From NCBI GenBank assembly GCA_945878135.1, contig CAMDUL010000008.1:1-64000 (forward strand): a stretch of 64,000 bases of DNA. The letters run 5' to 3'. The notes below the pieces were generated by a model. The model saw only the letters and a list, made by a program, of their open reading frames with translations. It was not told where the DNA came from and made no database searches. This DNA comes from Chthoniobacter flavus (GTDB lineage Bacteria > Verrucomicrobiota > Verrucomicrobiia > Chthoniobacterales > JACTMZ01). Positions 36,075 through 45,519 of this stretch are shown one piece after another. Position 1 is the first letter of the stretch. Every line of letters starts with the position of its first letter. The position numbers and the translations under genes are program-made.

Positions 36075-37817
36075 GTGGGTAAAATACGAGTGCTCTCCGA
36101 CGAGGTGGCCAGCCAGGTGGCGGCCGGCGAGGTGGTGGAGCGTCCGGCCTCCGTGGTCAAAGAGTTGCTGGAAAACAGTCTCGATGCGGGCGCGGGCGCG
36201 CTGGAGGTCGAGGTGCGCGGTGCGGGCACGGGGTTGCTGCGGGTGACCGACGATGGGGCGGGGATGGACCGGGAGGACGCGCTCTTGGCGCTGGAACGGC
36301 ACGCCACGAGCAAAATCGCCACAGCGGCGGATCTGGCCGATGTGCGGACCATGGGCTTCCGCGGCGAGGCGGTGCCGAGCATCGCGAGCGTGTCGGAATT
36401 GACCCTGCGGACGAGGCCGGCCGGGGCTGCCGCGGGCACGGAGGCGGTGGTCCGGGGCGGGAAACTGGTCGCGGTGCGCGAGGCGGGTTGCCCGCCGGGG
36501 ACGACGGTCGAGGTGAAGTCGCTTTTCTTCAACGTGCCGGCGCGGCGGAAATTCCTGCGCAGCGCCGCGACCGAGACGGCGCACCTCGACCGGGCGGTGG
36601 AGACGGCGGCGCTGGCCAGGCCGGATGCTGCTTTCCACTACCTGCGCGACGGGCGGACCGTATTCCGCGCGGCCGCGGCCCCCGGTCCGGGGCCGCGCGT
36701 GGCCGATCTTTATGGCGCGGAGGAGGCCAAGGATCTTTTGGAGGTGCCGGAAACCGAGGTGCAAGGCGTGCGCGTGGCCGGCTTGGTTTCGCGCCCCGGG
36801 GTGACGAGGGCCGACCGTGCGCGGCAATTCATTTTCGTCAACGGACGTGCCGTGGAGAGCGTTTTTCTGTCATCCGGCCTGCGCGAAGCTTACCGCCAGA
36901 TGCTCGAACCCGGTCGCCATCCCTCGGTCTACCTGCATCTCGCCATGGATCCGCGCGCGGTCGACTGCAATGTGCATCCGGCCAAGCGCGAGGTCCGCTT
37001 CCGCCAAGGTGCTGCCGTGCGGGAGGCGGTGCGGACGGCGGTCGAGGGGGCGTTGCGCGCTGCGCGCGCCGAGTGGATGCGACCGCTGCGGAGGCATGTG
37101 GCGGCGCGTTTGCAGTCGCCGGCACCTGTCCCGCCGCCGGTCCCGGAGGCAGTGCACCAACCGGAGTTGCCACGCCCCGTCCTTCCGGCTGCTGCTTCCC
37201 CGACCGCCACCGCCACGGAACCCCCGCTACCGCGCACGGACGCCGCGGTGGAGTTCCGTCTCGTCGGATCGTTGTCGCGCCGCTACCTGCTCCTCGAGGG
37301 TGCCGAGGGCCTTGTCCTCCTCGACCAGCGTGCGGCGCACCAGCGGGTGCTCTTCGAGAGGTTGCAGCGCGGGGTGGAGAAGGGCGCGGTGGCCGCCCAG
37401 CGCCTGCTCGTGCCGGAGGTTTTCGAACTTCCCCCGCGCGAGCACGAAACGGTGGCGGAGAATCTCGGGGTCCTCTCTTCGGCGGGTTTCGGCGTGGAAG
37501 TTTTCGGCGGCCGCTCGCTCAAGGTCGAGGCCCTGCCCGATTTTCTCGCCGGACGCGATCCCCGCCGGGTGATGGAGGACTTCGCGGCGGGCTGCCTGGC
37601 GGCCGGACGTCCGCGGGGGCCTGACGCTGCGGACGCGGTCCGCCGGGCGGTGGCGCGGCTGGCGGTCGGCGGCGAGGGGGCGCGCGACGAACGCGAGCAG
37701 CGGGCGCTGGTCGCGCAATTGCTGGCCTGCGAACTGCCCTACTGCGACCCCGACGGGCGTCCGGTCATGCTGCAGTTCTCCTGGCGGGAACTGGACCGGA
37801 AATTCGGGCGTGCCTGA
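36075..37817 (+). CDS. mutL: DNA mismatch repair protein MutL
   Basis: 580 residues. The start is GTG 36075, fixed by GGGAGG at 36061-36066. The N-terminal GHKL ATPase has ENSLDAGAGAL, DDGAGMDREDALLALERHATSK, GFRGEAVPSIASVS and FFNVPARRKFLRS; the C-terminal dimer domain follows a Pro-rich linker (about 345-385). The endonuclease motif DQHA-x2-E-x4-E is altered to DQRAAHQRVLFE (residues 417-428), with His to Arg and the first Glu to Gln. It is therefore probably not a nicking MutL. It begins the plus-strand run leading to glgE. Confidence 0.95.
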   Translation: MGKIRVLSDEVASQVAAGEVVERPASVVKELLENSLDAGAGALEVEVRGAGTGLLRVTDDGAGMDREDALLALERHATSKIATAADLADVRTMGFRGEAVPSIASVSELTLRTRPAGAAAGTEAVVRGGKLVAVREAGCPPGTTVEVKSLFFNVPARRKFLRSAATETAHLDRAVETAALARPDAAFHYLRDGRTVFRAAAAPGPGPRVADLYGAEEAKDLLEVPETEVQGVRVAGLVSRPGVTRADRARQFIFVNGRAVESVFLSSGLREAYRQMLEPGRHPSVYLHLAMDPRAVDCNVHPAKREVRFRQGAAVREAVRTAVEGALRAARAEWMRPLRRHVAARLQSPAPVPPPVPEAVHQPELPRPVLPAAASPTATATEPPLPRTDAAVEFRLVGSLSRRYLLLEGAEGLVLLDQRAAHQRVLFERLQRGVEKGAVAAQRLLVPEVFELPPREHETVAENLGVLSSAGFGVEVFGGRSLKVEALPDFLAGRDPRRVMEDFAAGCLAAGRPRGPDAADAVRRAVARLAVGGEGARDEREQRALVAQLLACELPYCDPDGRPVMLQFSWRELDRKFGRA

Positions 37818-37869
37818 GCCCGGGCGCGCCGCCTTGCGTGCGGGGGAGGCTCCCCGCTACAACTCGGTC

Positions 37870-38346
37870 ATGCCCGATCTGCGCATCGAACCGGCCACCC
37901 TCGAGGATTTGCCCTTGCTCGCGGAGTTGCTGGCCGATTTGTTCTCGCACGAGCCGGATTTCCGTCCGGATTACGACAAACAGATGCGCGGTCTGCGCCT
38001 CATTCTCGAGCAACCCAACCGCGGAAGGATTTTCGTGTTGCGCGACAGCCTCCGCATCATCGGCATGATCAATTTGCTCTTCACCATCAGCACGGCGGAA
38101 GGCGGATTTGTCGTCGTGCTCGAGGATCTTGTCATTCATGCGGATCACCGTGGCCAGGGCCACGGAGCGCGGCTCCTGCGTCATGCCATCGACTTCGCGC
38201 AGAAGAAAAATTTCCTGCGCATCACGCTCTTGACGCACCGCGGCGACGGGAGCCTTGTCGAGTTCTACCGCAAGCACGGTTTCAAGCAGTCCGAAATGGT
38301 AACGATGCGCCTTCTTCTTGAGCCGGGGGGCAGCGGGGTCTCGTGA
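37870..38346 (+). CDS. GNAT family N-acetyltransferase
   Basis: 158 residues from ATG 37870 (MPDLRIEPATLEDLPLLAEL). The acetyl-CoA loop is DHRGQGHGARLLRHA (R-x2-G-x-G), with VVLEDLVIHAD before it and EFYRKHGFKQS near the end. Substrate unknown. It overlaps the nucleotidyltransferase by 4 nt (GTGA), so it belongs to the sugar-activation operon and may act on an amino sugar; that is inference. Confidence 0.9.
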   Translation: MPDLRIEPATLEDLPLLAELLADLFSHEPDFRPDYDKQMRGLRLILEQPNRGRIFVLRDSLRIIGMINLLFTISTAEGGFVVVLEDLVIHADHRGQGHGARLLRHAIDFAQKKNFLRITLLTHRGDGSLVEFYRKHGFKQSEMVTMRLLLEPGGSGVS

Positions 38347-39320
38347 GTGCGGTGCCGCGGACGGCCTTCGTGCTCTGTGCGGGCTGGGGCGAGCGCCTGC
38401 AGCCGCTGACCAACCAGATCCCGAAGCCGCTGGTGCCCGTCTGCGGTGTGCCGCTGTGCGAGTTTGCCTTGGCGCGGATTGCCGCGGCGGGTGTCGAGCG
38501 GATCGTGATCAACACGCACCGTCTTCCGGGCGAGTTCGTCCGGTTGTTTCCCGAATACCCCGCTCCATCCCGCTATGCGGGGGTTCCGGTCTGTTTCCGC
38601 CACGAGGAAGTGCTGCTTGAAACGGCGGGCGGATTGAAAAACGTGGAAGACCTTTTGCTGCCCGGACCGGTGCTGGTGCACAACGGCGACATTCTGGCGG
38701 AGGTCGATCTTGCCGCGCTCTTCGCCGCGCACGCCGGGAGCGGTGCCTTGTGCACGCTTGCGCTGCGGTCCTCCGGGGACGAGCTCAGGGTGGCCTTTGA
38801 TGCGGCACGCGGCTTGGTCACCGATTTTCGCGGTGAGTTGGGTGCCACGGATCCGCGTTTCCTCTACACCGGCGTGTGCGTGGTTGCGCCGGAATTGTTG
38901 CCGCGGATTCCCTCCGGCCAACCGGTTTCCTTCGTGCCGGTGTGGCTCGAGGTCCTCCGTTCCGGGGGAAAAATCGCCGGCGTGGTTCTCGACGACGGCA
39001 TCTGGCGCGACATCGGGAACATCGCGGAATACCTCCGCGTGCATGCCGACTTGGCGGCGGGAACGGCGAAGGTCACCCCGCCCGCCGCGGCCCCTTCCGG
39101 CTGGCCGGTCTGGCGCCTGCCGGGCGCAGAGGTGGCGGCGGATGCCGCGATGGGGGGATGGAATTGGTGCGGACCGGACTCCCGTGTCGGGGCGGGTGCG
39201 CGTGTCACGAACTCGATCCTCTGGGCCGGCAGCCGCGTCGAACCGGGCGCGGTCGTCGAGGGGTCGGTCGTGCGCGAGGGCATGATCGCGGCCGGCGAAG
39301 TCAAAGACACGGTGGTATGA
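38343..39320 (+). CDS. Sugar-1-phosphate nucleotidyltransferase (MurU/GMP-pyrophosphorylase-like)
   Basis: 325 residues, GTG start. The nucleotide loop AFVLCAGWGERLQPLT (G-x-G-x-R), KPLVPVCGVPLCEF and the metal-binding VLVHNGDIL are classic. WRDIGNIAEYLRVH marks the end of the catalytic domain. The C-terminus (residues about 265-325) has hexapeptide-type left-handed helix sequence (DSRVGAGARVTNSILWAGSR, VEPGAVVEGSVV), absent from typical MurU but present in mannose-1-phosphate guanylyltransferase-like enzymes. It makes an NDP-sugar from the product of the adjoining kinase, with which it overlaps. Confidence 0.9.
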   Translation: MSAVPRTAFVLCAGWGERLQPLTNQIPKPLVPVCGVPLCEFALARIAAAGVERIVINTHRLPGEFVRLFPEYPAPSRYAGVPVCFRHEEVLLETAGGLKNVEDLLLPGPVLVHNGDILAEVDLAALFAAHAGSGALCTLALRSSGDELRVAFDAARGLVTDFRGELGATDPRFLYTGVCVVAPELLPRIPSGQPVSFVPVWLEVLRSGGKIAGVVLDDGIWRDIGNIAEYLRVHADLAAGTAKVTPPAAAPSGWPVWRLPGAEVAADAAMGGWNWCGPDSRVGAGARVTNSILWAGSRVEPGAVVEGSVVREGMIAAGEVKDTVV

Positions 39321-40264
39321 AGGAACTTTTTGCCTGGGTCGAATCCGTCCATCCCGCCGCGGCGGGCGGCCAGTGGGTGCCGGTCAACCACGGGGGATCC
39401 GACCGTCGGTTCTGGCGCGGTCGCGGCGCGGCGGCGGGTTTGATCGCCGTTTTCTACGGTCCGGAGAAAGCGGAGAACAGCCGTTACGCGCATTGCGCGG
39501 ATTTCTTGCATCGTCAAGGAGTCCGCGTCCCCGCCGTGCTGGCCCACGACGCGGAGTGGCGCCGCTTGCTCATGGAGGATGCCGGGACGGAGGATCTCTG
39601 GTCGCATCGCGAGGAACCTTGGCCGGTGCGGCGCGAGCTTTACACCAAAGCGCTGCGCGAAGCGGCGCGGATGCACGCGCTCGATCTGCAGGGGGCTGCG
39701 GCGGAGCAGGTATTGCGCGAACCCTTTGATGCCGCGCTTTACCGCTGGGAGCAGGACTATTTTTTCGAGAACTTCCTCGGCGCGGAGTCGGCCGCCCGAT
39801 GGCGCACCGCCGTTCCGATGGACGCGCAAGCGGAGGCACTGGCGGCGCTGCCCCGCGTCTTGGTCCACCGCGACCTGCAGTCGCAGAATATCATGGTGCA
39901 TGACAGCGAAGTCACCTTGATCGATTTTCAGGGCATGCGCGCCGGATTAGCCGGATACGACGTAGCCTCTTTGCTTTACGATCCCTATGTACCCATGGGG
40001 CCGGAAGAGCGGGAGGAGTTGTCGGCCATCTATGCCGAACTGGCCGGGCGCACCGGGCGCGAGGCTTGGCAGAGGGAGCTTCATGCGGGCGCGCGGCAGA
40101 GACTGATGCAGGCGCTCGGGGCTTACGGATTTTTGGGAAAAGCCAAAGGCAAAACCGCGTTTCTGGCCCACATCCCGGTGGCCAGCGAGCGGCTGGCCGT
40201 GCTTTGCGAAGCCGATCCCGCGTGGCAACCTCTGGCCGGAGCGATCCGCGCCGCCGCGAAATGA
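39317..40264 (+). CDS. APH-family sugar kinase (AmgK-like)
   Basis: 315 residues. The phosphotransferase catalytic loop VLVHRDLQSQNIMVH (His-Arg-Asp, Asn) and the metal-binding TLIDFQGMRAGLAGYDVASLL are clear; GSDRRFWRG is the nucleotide loop region. The pattern resembles AmgK, the anomeric kinase for N-acetylmuramate/GlcNAc in peptidoglycan recycling that partners MurU. It overlaps both the nucleotidyltransferase and glgE by 4 nt. An alternative is another anomeric kinase, for example one making maltose 1-phosphate for GlgE. Confidence 0.87.
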   Translation: MKELFAWVESVHPAAAGGQWVPVNHGGSDRRFWRGRGAAAGLIAVFYGPEKAENSRYAHCADFLHRQGVRVPAVLAHDAEWRRLLMEDAGTEDLWSHREEPWPVRRELYTKALREAARMHALDLQGAAAEQVLREPFDAALYRWEQDYFFENFLGAESAARWRTAVPMDAQAEALAALPRVLVHRDLQSQNIMVHDSEVTLIDFQGMRAGLAGYDVASLLYDPYVPMGPEEREELSAIYAELAGRTGREAWQRELHAGARQRLMQALGAYGFLGKAKGKTAFLAHIPVASERLAVLCEADPAWQPLAGAIRAAAK

Positions 40265-42219
40265 AAAAAACCGCTGTTGTCATCGAAAACATCCATCCGC
40301 TCCTCGATTGCGGACGCTATGCGACCAAGCGTTTGGTCGGCGATCCGGTGCATGTCACCGCGGACATCTTCAAGGACGGGCACGATGTCATAGCCGCCAC
40401 GGTCAAATGGCGGAGAGCTGGCGCGAAGAAATGGCACGAGTCGCCGATGAAGCCCGGCGACAACGACGTCTGGTCCGGGTCCTTCACGGTGAAGGAAACC
40501 GGCGATTGCGAATACACGGTCGAGGCATGGTTGGACACCTACGAAACATGGCGCGACGAGTTCCGCCGGAAATACGAAGGCGGACAGGAGGATCTGGGTT
40601 CGGAATCGCTGGAGGGTGTCCATCTTCTCGAGCAAGTCGTCTCGCGCGCCGACGGGAAAGATGCTGCCAGCCTGCGCGCGGCGGCGGGCGAACTGCGAGC
40701 TGCAGACCGCACGACCGCGCGAGCCATTGCGGCGCGGACCGATCTTGCCGCGATCATGGCCAAGTATCCCGATCGCGCGATCGGCAGCGAGTTCCGTCCC
40801 TGCGGCCTCATCATGGTCGAGCGCAAGGCGGCCCTCTTCGCCGCATGGTATGAATTTTTCCCGCGCTCGGCCGAAGGGCGCGGGGATCGCGGTTCGACCT
40901 TCCGCGATTGCCTCGGTCGCCTCGACGACGCCAAGGCGATGGGTTTCGATGTGGTTTATTTCCCGCCGATCCATCCCATCGGCACGACCAAGCGCAAGGG
41001 GCGCAACAACGCGCTCGCCTGCGAACCCGGGGACCCGGGCGTCCCCTATGCCATCGGCAACCGTCATCAGGGGTGCCCGCACGGCGGCGGACACCGCGAC
41101 GTCGCGCCGGAGTTGGGGACGCTGGAGGATTTTGAATGGTTGGTCGCGGAGGCGAAGAAGCGAGGGTTGGAGATCGCGCTGGATTTCGCCCTCAACTGCT
41201 CGCCGGATCATCCTTACGTGCACGAGCATCCCGAGTGGTTCTTTCACCGTCCGGACGGCACGATCAAATACGCGGAGAACCCGCCGAAGAAATACGAGGA
41301 TGTCTACCCGCTGGATTACCACAATCCGTCCTGGCGGGAGCTGTGGAACGAATTGCGCGATGTGATCCTGTGGTGGGCCGAGCGTGGCGTCCGCACCTTC
41401 CGGGTGGACAATCCCCACACCAAGCCGGTGGCTTTCTGGGAATGGCTCATTGCGGAAACACGGGCCAAGTTCCCCGACCTCGTTTTCTTGAGCGAAGCTT
41501 TCACCAAACCGAAGATGATGCGCGTGCTGGCCAAGGCCGGGTTCTCGCAGAGTTACACCTACTTCACCTGGCGGAACACGAAGGCGGAGCTGACCGAATA
41601 CTTGTCCGAGGTCAGTGCGCCGTGGTCGGCGGATTATTTCCGTCCGAACTTCTTCACCAACACGCCGGATATTTTGCCCTTCTTCCTGCAGCAGGACGGC
41701 CCCGCACCGTTCATGATCCGCGCGGTGCTGGCGGCCACGCTCTCGCCGCTCTACGGGATCTACAGCGGCTTCGAGTTGGGCGAGAATGCCGCCTTGCCCG
41801 GACGCGAGGAGTATCTCGACAGCGAGAAATACCAGTTCAAGCAGCGCGACTGGAACGCGCCGGGCAAAATCAAGGCCCTGATCGCGCGGTTGAACGCCAT
41901 CCGCCGTGCCAATCCGGCCCTCCAGCACCTGACCAACCTCCGTTTCCATGCGGCGGAGAACGACCAGATCCTGTTTTTCGCCAAAGCGACCGGCGGCAAC
42001 CTCCTGCTGGTGGCGGTCAACCTCGACCCGCACAATCTGCAGACCGCCGCCGTGGAGTGGCCGCTCTGGGAATACGGGCTGGCCTGGGATGCGGACTACA
42101 TCGTCGAGGATCTCCTGACCGGAGAACGCTGGACGTGGCACGGGGCGCGCAACTACGTGGAACTGGATCCGGCCGTGCGGGTCGCGCACGTCTTCCGCGT
42201 CGTCCGCGGGGGTCTTTGA
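40261..42219 (+). CDS. glgE: Alpha-1,4-glucan:maltose-1-phosphate maltosyltransferase
   Basis: 652 residues, GH13 subfamily 3. The N-terminal beta domain ([19 protein letters not shown]) and helical segment are followed by the barrel. The nucleophile is Asp383 in [17 protein letters not shown], the acid/base Glu412 in [12 protein letters not shown] and the third carboxylate Asp470 in [30 protein letters not shown] is also typical. It extends alpha-glucans from maltose 1-phosphate. Neither TreS/Pep2 nor GlgC/GlgA, the usual sources, is in the window; its direct upstream partner is the APH-like kinase. Confidence 0.95.
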   Translation: MKKTAVVIENIHPLLDCGRYATKRLVGDPVHVTADIFKDGHDVIAATVKWRRAGAKKWHESPMKPGDNDVWSGSFTVKETGDCEYTVEAWLDTYETWRDEFRRKYEGGQEDLGSESLEGVHLLEQVVSRADGKDAASLRAAAGELRAADRTTARAIAARTDLAAIMAKYPDRAIGSEFRPCGLIMVERKAALFAAWYEFFPRSAEGRGDRGSTFRDCLGRLDDAKAMGFDVVYFPPIHPIGTTKRKGRNNALACEPGDPGVPYAIGNRHQGCPHGGGHRDVAPELGTLEDFEWLVAEAKKRGLEIALDFALNCSPDHPYVHEHPEWFFHRPDGTIKYAENPPKKYEDVYPLDYHNPSWRELWNELRDVILWWAERGVRTFRVDNPHTKPVAFWEWLIAETRAKFPDLVFLSEAFTKPKMMRVLAKAGFSQSYTYFTWRNTKAELTEYLSEVSAPWSADYFRPNFFTNTPDILPFFLQQDGPAPFMIRAVLAATLSPLYGIYSGFELGENAALPGREEYLDSEKYQFKQRDWNAPGKIKALIARLNAIRRANPALQHLTNLRFHAAENDQILFFAKATGGNLLLVAVNLDPHNLQTAAVEWPLWEYGLAWDADYIVEDLLTGERWTWHGARNYVELDPAVRVAHVFRVVRGGL

Positions 42220-42307
42220 GGCCGCGCCGGACGGGCAAATCCGGCGTTGCTTCCGCGGGGCGTTGGCCGTATGCAGGAGGGCCCGCCGCGGAGCGGGAAC
42301 CACAGAC

Positions 42308-43273
42308 ATGGGCAAACTTTACAACAACATCGTGGAGACCGTCGGCCGCACGCCGTTGGTCAAATTGAACAAAGTGACCGCGGGCGCCGGCGCCTCCGTG
42401 GCCCTCAAGTGCGAATTTTTCAATCCGCTGGGCAGCGTGAAAGACCGCATCGGCATGGCCATGATCGAGGACGCCGAGAAAAAAGGCATCCTGAAAAAAG
42501 ACACGGTCATCGTCGAACCGACCAGCGGCAACACGGGTATCGCTCTGGCCTTTGTCGCGGCTGCGAGAGGCTACAAATTGATCCTGACCATGCCCGAGAC
42601 AATGAGCGTCGAACGCCGCACCTTGCTCGCCATGCTCGGGGCGGAGTTGGTTCTCACGCCCGGACCGGAGGGCATGAAAGGCGCGATCGCCAAGGCCGAG
42701 GAAATTCTCAAAGACACGCCGAACGGCTGGATGCCGCAGCAATTCAAAAATGCGGCCAATCCCGCTATCCACGCCAAGACCACGGCCGAAGAAGTTTGGG
42801 ATGACACCGACGGCAAGGTCGACATCTTTGTTTCCGCGGTCGGCACCGGCGGCACCTGCACCGGCGTGGGTGAAGTGCTCAAGCAACGCAAACCCGGCGT
42901 GAAAATTGTCGCGGTCGAGCCGAAGGACTCGCCGGTCATTTCGCAGACCCGTGCCGGCGAGCCGGTCAAGCCCGGTCCGCACAAAATTCAGGGCACGGGC
43001 GCGGGGTTCGTTCCGGACAACCTCCATCTCGACGTGGTCGACGAAGTGTTGACCGTTTCGAACGACGATGCTTTCGCCATGGCGCGCCGTTTGGCCAAGG
43101 AGGAAGGTATCCTCGGCGGCATCAGTTCCGGCGCAAACGTGCAGGCGGCGCTCGAGTTGGCCCGTCGTCCCGAAAACAAGGGCAAGCTCATCGTCACCAT
43201 CGCCTGTTCGACCGGTGAGCGCTATCTGAGCACCGCGCTGGCCGACGAAGCGCGCGCGGCCGTGGCCAACTGA
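42308..43273 (+). CDS. cysK: Cysteine synthase A (O-acetylserine sulfhydrylase)
   Basis: 321 residues. PLP-binding Lys45 is in [11 protein letters not shown]; the substrate loop is [12 protein letters not shown], the phosphate loop [10 protein letters not shown] and the C-terminal [12 protein letters not shown]. The start [20 protein letters not shown] at ATG 42308 is the family norm. It makes cysteine from O-acetylserine and sulfide. The 88-bp gap after glgE suggests its own promoter. Confidence 0.96.
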   Translation: MGKLYNNIVETVGRTPLVKLNKVTAGAGASVALKCEFFNPLGSVKDRIGMAMIEDAEKKGILKKDTVIVEPTSGNTGIALAFVAAARGYKLILTMPETMSVERRTLLAMLGAELVLTPGPEGMKGAIAKAEEILKDTPNGWMPQQFKNAANPAIHAKTTAEEVWDDTDGKVDIFVSAVGTGGTCTGVGEVLKQRKPGVKIVAVEPKDSPVISQTRAGEPVKPGPHKIQGTGAGFVPDNLHLDVVDEVLTVSNDDAFAMARRLAKEEGILGGISSGANVQAALELARRPENKGKLIVTIACSTGERYLSTALADEARAAVAN

Positions 43274-43280
43274 CAAAGCT

Positions 43281-43925
43281 GTGGACCAAGACCGCTCCTC
43301 CATTCTCCGTCCGGTTGTCGACCCGGCTTTGGAACTGACCGACAGCGACCTTTTCTGGCAGGCGCACTGGCGGAAGTTCCTCTGGGGCTTGGCCGGTCTG
43401 GTTTTGCTCATTTTGGCGGCGGGTTTCTGGAAATTCCGCGAAGCGCAGGTGCGGCACGCGTCCGAGGCGCTTTACAGCGCCGCGGCGGACGAGGCCGGGT
43501 GGCGCGAAGTGGTGGAGAAATTTCCCGGCACGGTTCCGGCGGGCAATGCGCGGTTGCAACTGGCTTCCGCTTTGCGGGCCGGCGGCGACACGGGCGCGGC
43601 CGCTGCCGAGTTGGACCGGTTGATTTCCACCCAGCCGGACTATCCGCTGGCCGGCACCGCGTGCCTCATGCTCGGGGAGTTGCGCCAGTTGCAGGGCGAA
43701 CCCGAAGCGGCACTGGAGGCCTACCGCCGCGCTTCCTCCCTTTACCGCACCTCCTACGCGGCGCCGCTCGCTTTGCTGGCCGAGGCCAAATTGCTCGAGT
43801 CGCGCGGTTCCGCCGGCGAAGCCCGTGCGGTTCTCCAATCCATCGGTTCGCTCCATCCCGGCACGCCGGCGGCCATGATCGCGGAAGCCGAACTGGCGCG
43901 GCGCACCTCCGCGACTGCCCCCTGA
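43281..43925 (+). CDS. Membrane-anchored TPR protein (YfgM-like)
   Basis: 214 residues, GTG start 7 nt after cysK. A cytoplasmic lead (about 30 residues) and one helix (FLWGLAGLVLLILAAGFW, about 36-53) precede four tetratricopeptide-like repeats (LYSAAADEAGWREVVEKFPG, LDRLISTQPDYPLAGTACLM). The topology is like YfgM, a SecYEG-associated chaperone factor, but the sequence gives no closer assignment. Confidence 0.8.
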   Translation: MDQDRSSILRPVVDPALELTDSDLFWQAHWRKFLWGLAGLVLLILAAGFWKFREAQVRHASEALYSAAADEAGWREVVEKFPGTVPAGNARLQLASALRAGGDTGAAAAELDRLISTQPDYPLAGTACLMLGELRQLQGEPEAALEAYRRASSLYRTSYAAPLALLAEAKLLESRGSAGEARAVLQSIGSLHPGTPAAMIAEAELARRTSATAP

Positions 43926-43962
43926 GGTGGCATCTTTGATCCGTCCGGTGGCGCCCTGAATC

Positions 43963-44826
43963 ATGGCGGTGGTCTGCGCCGGAGAAGTGCTGGTCGACCG
44001 TTGGCCGGATGGCACCGAGTTTCCGGGCGGCGCCCCCGCCAATGTGGCTTTCCATGCGTCCGGCCTGGGTGCGGAAACCTTTCTGATTTCGCGCACCGGC
44101 GACGATCCTGCGGGGCGGCGGTTGCGGGCGTGGTTGGGCGGGGCGGGCGTCGGGACGTCTTGTTGTCCGTCCGATCCGGCACGGCCTTCTGGAACGGTGT
44201 CGGTCGACCCGGTGTCCGACGGCGGCCCGCGTTATGACATTGCCGGACCGGCGGCGTGGGACTTTATCGCGGCCGACGAAGCGGCTCTGGATCTGGCGCG
44301 CGGTGCGCGGGTCCTTGTCATCGGCACCCTGGCGCAGCGCCATCCGGTTTCACGCGCCGCCATTCGCAACCTGGCCGCAGCCGCGGCGGAAGGCGGGGCG
44401 CGGGTGCTGGCGGACCTGAATCTGCGCCCGCCTTTCTACGATGAAGAAATCCTCCTCTGGACGCTGCGTCACTGCAGTGTCCTCAAGTTGAACCGGGACG
44501 AACTGGCCGGAATCTCGCGTCTGCTCGGCGCGGCGGGAGCCGAAGAGGATTTGTTCACCGGCCTGCTCCGCGAGTTCGCCATCCCGTGCGGCGTGCTGAC
44601 GGCCGGGGCCGGTGGCGCGTGGATTCACGAGGACGGGGTGCTCACGCACCAGCCCGCAGTGCCGGTCGAAGCGGTCGATCCGGTGGGCGCGGGCGACGCG
44701 TTTTGCGCAGCGCTGGCGGCGGGTTTGGATCGCGGCGCGACCTTGCGCGAAGCGGCTCCGGAAGCGGCGTGCCTTGCTGCTCTGGTTGTCTCAGGCCGCG
44801 GGGCGACTCCGGCGCCGGACGCCTGA
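43963..44826 (+). CDS. PfkB-family carbohydrate kinase
   Basis: 287 residues. GGAPANVAFHASGLG is PfkB signature 1 and DPVGAGDAFCAALAAGL signature 2 with catalytic Asp. VLADLNLRPPFYDEE and VLKLNRDELAGIS fit the fructokinase branch. It phosphorylates a sugar, most likely fructose. It ends 36 nt inside the convergent nth gene. Confidence 0.92.
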   Translation: MAVVCAGEVLVDRWPDGTEFPGGAPANVAFHASGLGAETFLISRTGDDPAGRRLRAWLGGAGVGTSCCPSDPARPSGTVSVDPVSDGGPRYDIAGPAAWDFIAADEAALDLARGARVLVIGTLAQRHPVSRAAIRNLAAAAAEGGARVLADLNLRPPFYDEEILLWTLRHCSVLKLNRDELAGISRLLGAAGAEEDLFTGLLREFAIPCGVLTAGAGGAWIHEDGVLTHQPAVPVEAVDPVGAGDAFCAALAAGLDRGATLREAAPEAACLAALVVSGRGATPAPDA

Positions 44827-45519
44827 ACGACTCCGCGCCGCCCGGCCCGGCGCGGCGAATTGATCCGCGGAGGGACAGAGGTCACGAAGTTCGCAACCCG
44901 GGCAATCGGGCTTGCGCGCCGGGCAACGGCGCCGGCCGTGCCAGATGAGGAGATGGCTCCAGAGGGTCCAGTCGTCCTGCGGGATGACTTTCACCAGATC
45001 TTTTTCTATTTTGACCGGATCGGCGTGTTTGGTCAGACCGAGGCGCTGGCTCAGGCGCGCGACGTGGGTGTCGACCACGATGCCGGCCTCGATGCCGTAG
45101 GCGTTGCCGAGCACGACGTTGGCGGTTTTGCGTCCGACGCCGGGGAGTTCGGTAAGCGTGGCGAGGTCGCGGGGGACTTCGCCTCCGTGATGCGCGACCA
45201 GAGCCTGCGCGGCCGCGATGAGGTTTTTCGCCTTGTTGCGGAAGAAGCCGGTGGAACGGATGAGATCTTCGACATCATCCTGCTTCGCGGCGGCAAGGGT
45301 TCCGGCGTCGGGGTATTTCTTGAAGAGCGCGGGCGTCACCATGTTGACGCGCACGTCGGTGCATTGCGCGGAGAGGATGGTGGCGACGAGGAGTTGGAAG
45401 GCTCCTTCGTGGTTCAATTCGCAGTGGGCGTCGGGGTAAGTGGCGCGGAGGATGCCCAGAAGCTCGCTGGCGCGGGCGTGGCGAGTGGCGGGTGACGGGT
45501 GACGGGACTTTTTGGTCAC
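44791..45519 (-). CDS. nth: Endonuclease III
   Basis: 242 residues. It starts at GTG 45519, overlapping the TPR stop (GTGA). Helix-hairpin-helix LPGVGRKTANVVLG has catalytic Lys131; Asp150 lies in VVDTHVARLSQRLGL; the [4Fe-4S] cluster cysteines are 199, 206, 209 and 215 (C-x6-C-x2-C-x5-C). It removes oxidised pyrimidines and cleaves abasic sites. A basic tail of about 25 residues follows the cluster, an unusual addition overlapping pfkB antisense. Confidence 0.94.
   Translation of the reverse strand: MTKKSRHPSPATRHARASELLGILRATYPDAHCELNHEGAFQLLVATILSAQCTDVRVNMVTPALFKKYPDAGTLAAAKQDDVEDLIRSTGFFRNKAKNLIAAAQALVAHHGGEVPRDLATLTELPGVGRKTANVVLGNAYGIEAGIVVDTHVARLSQRLGLTKHADPVKIEKDLVKVIPQDDWTLWSHLLIWHGRRRCPARKPDCPGCELRDLCPSADQFAAPGRAARSRSGVRRRSRPAA

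Noticed and set aside
42220-42307. TTGCTT-N17-TATGCA as a cysK promoter
   Set aside because: Both boxes match the consensus at only three positions, which is not convincing in this base composition.
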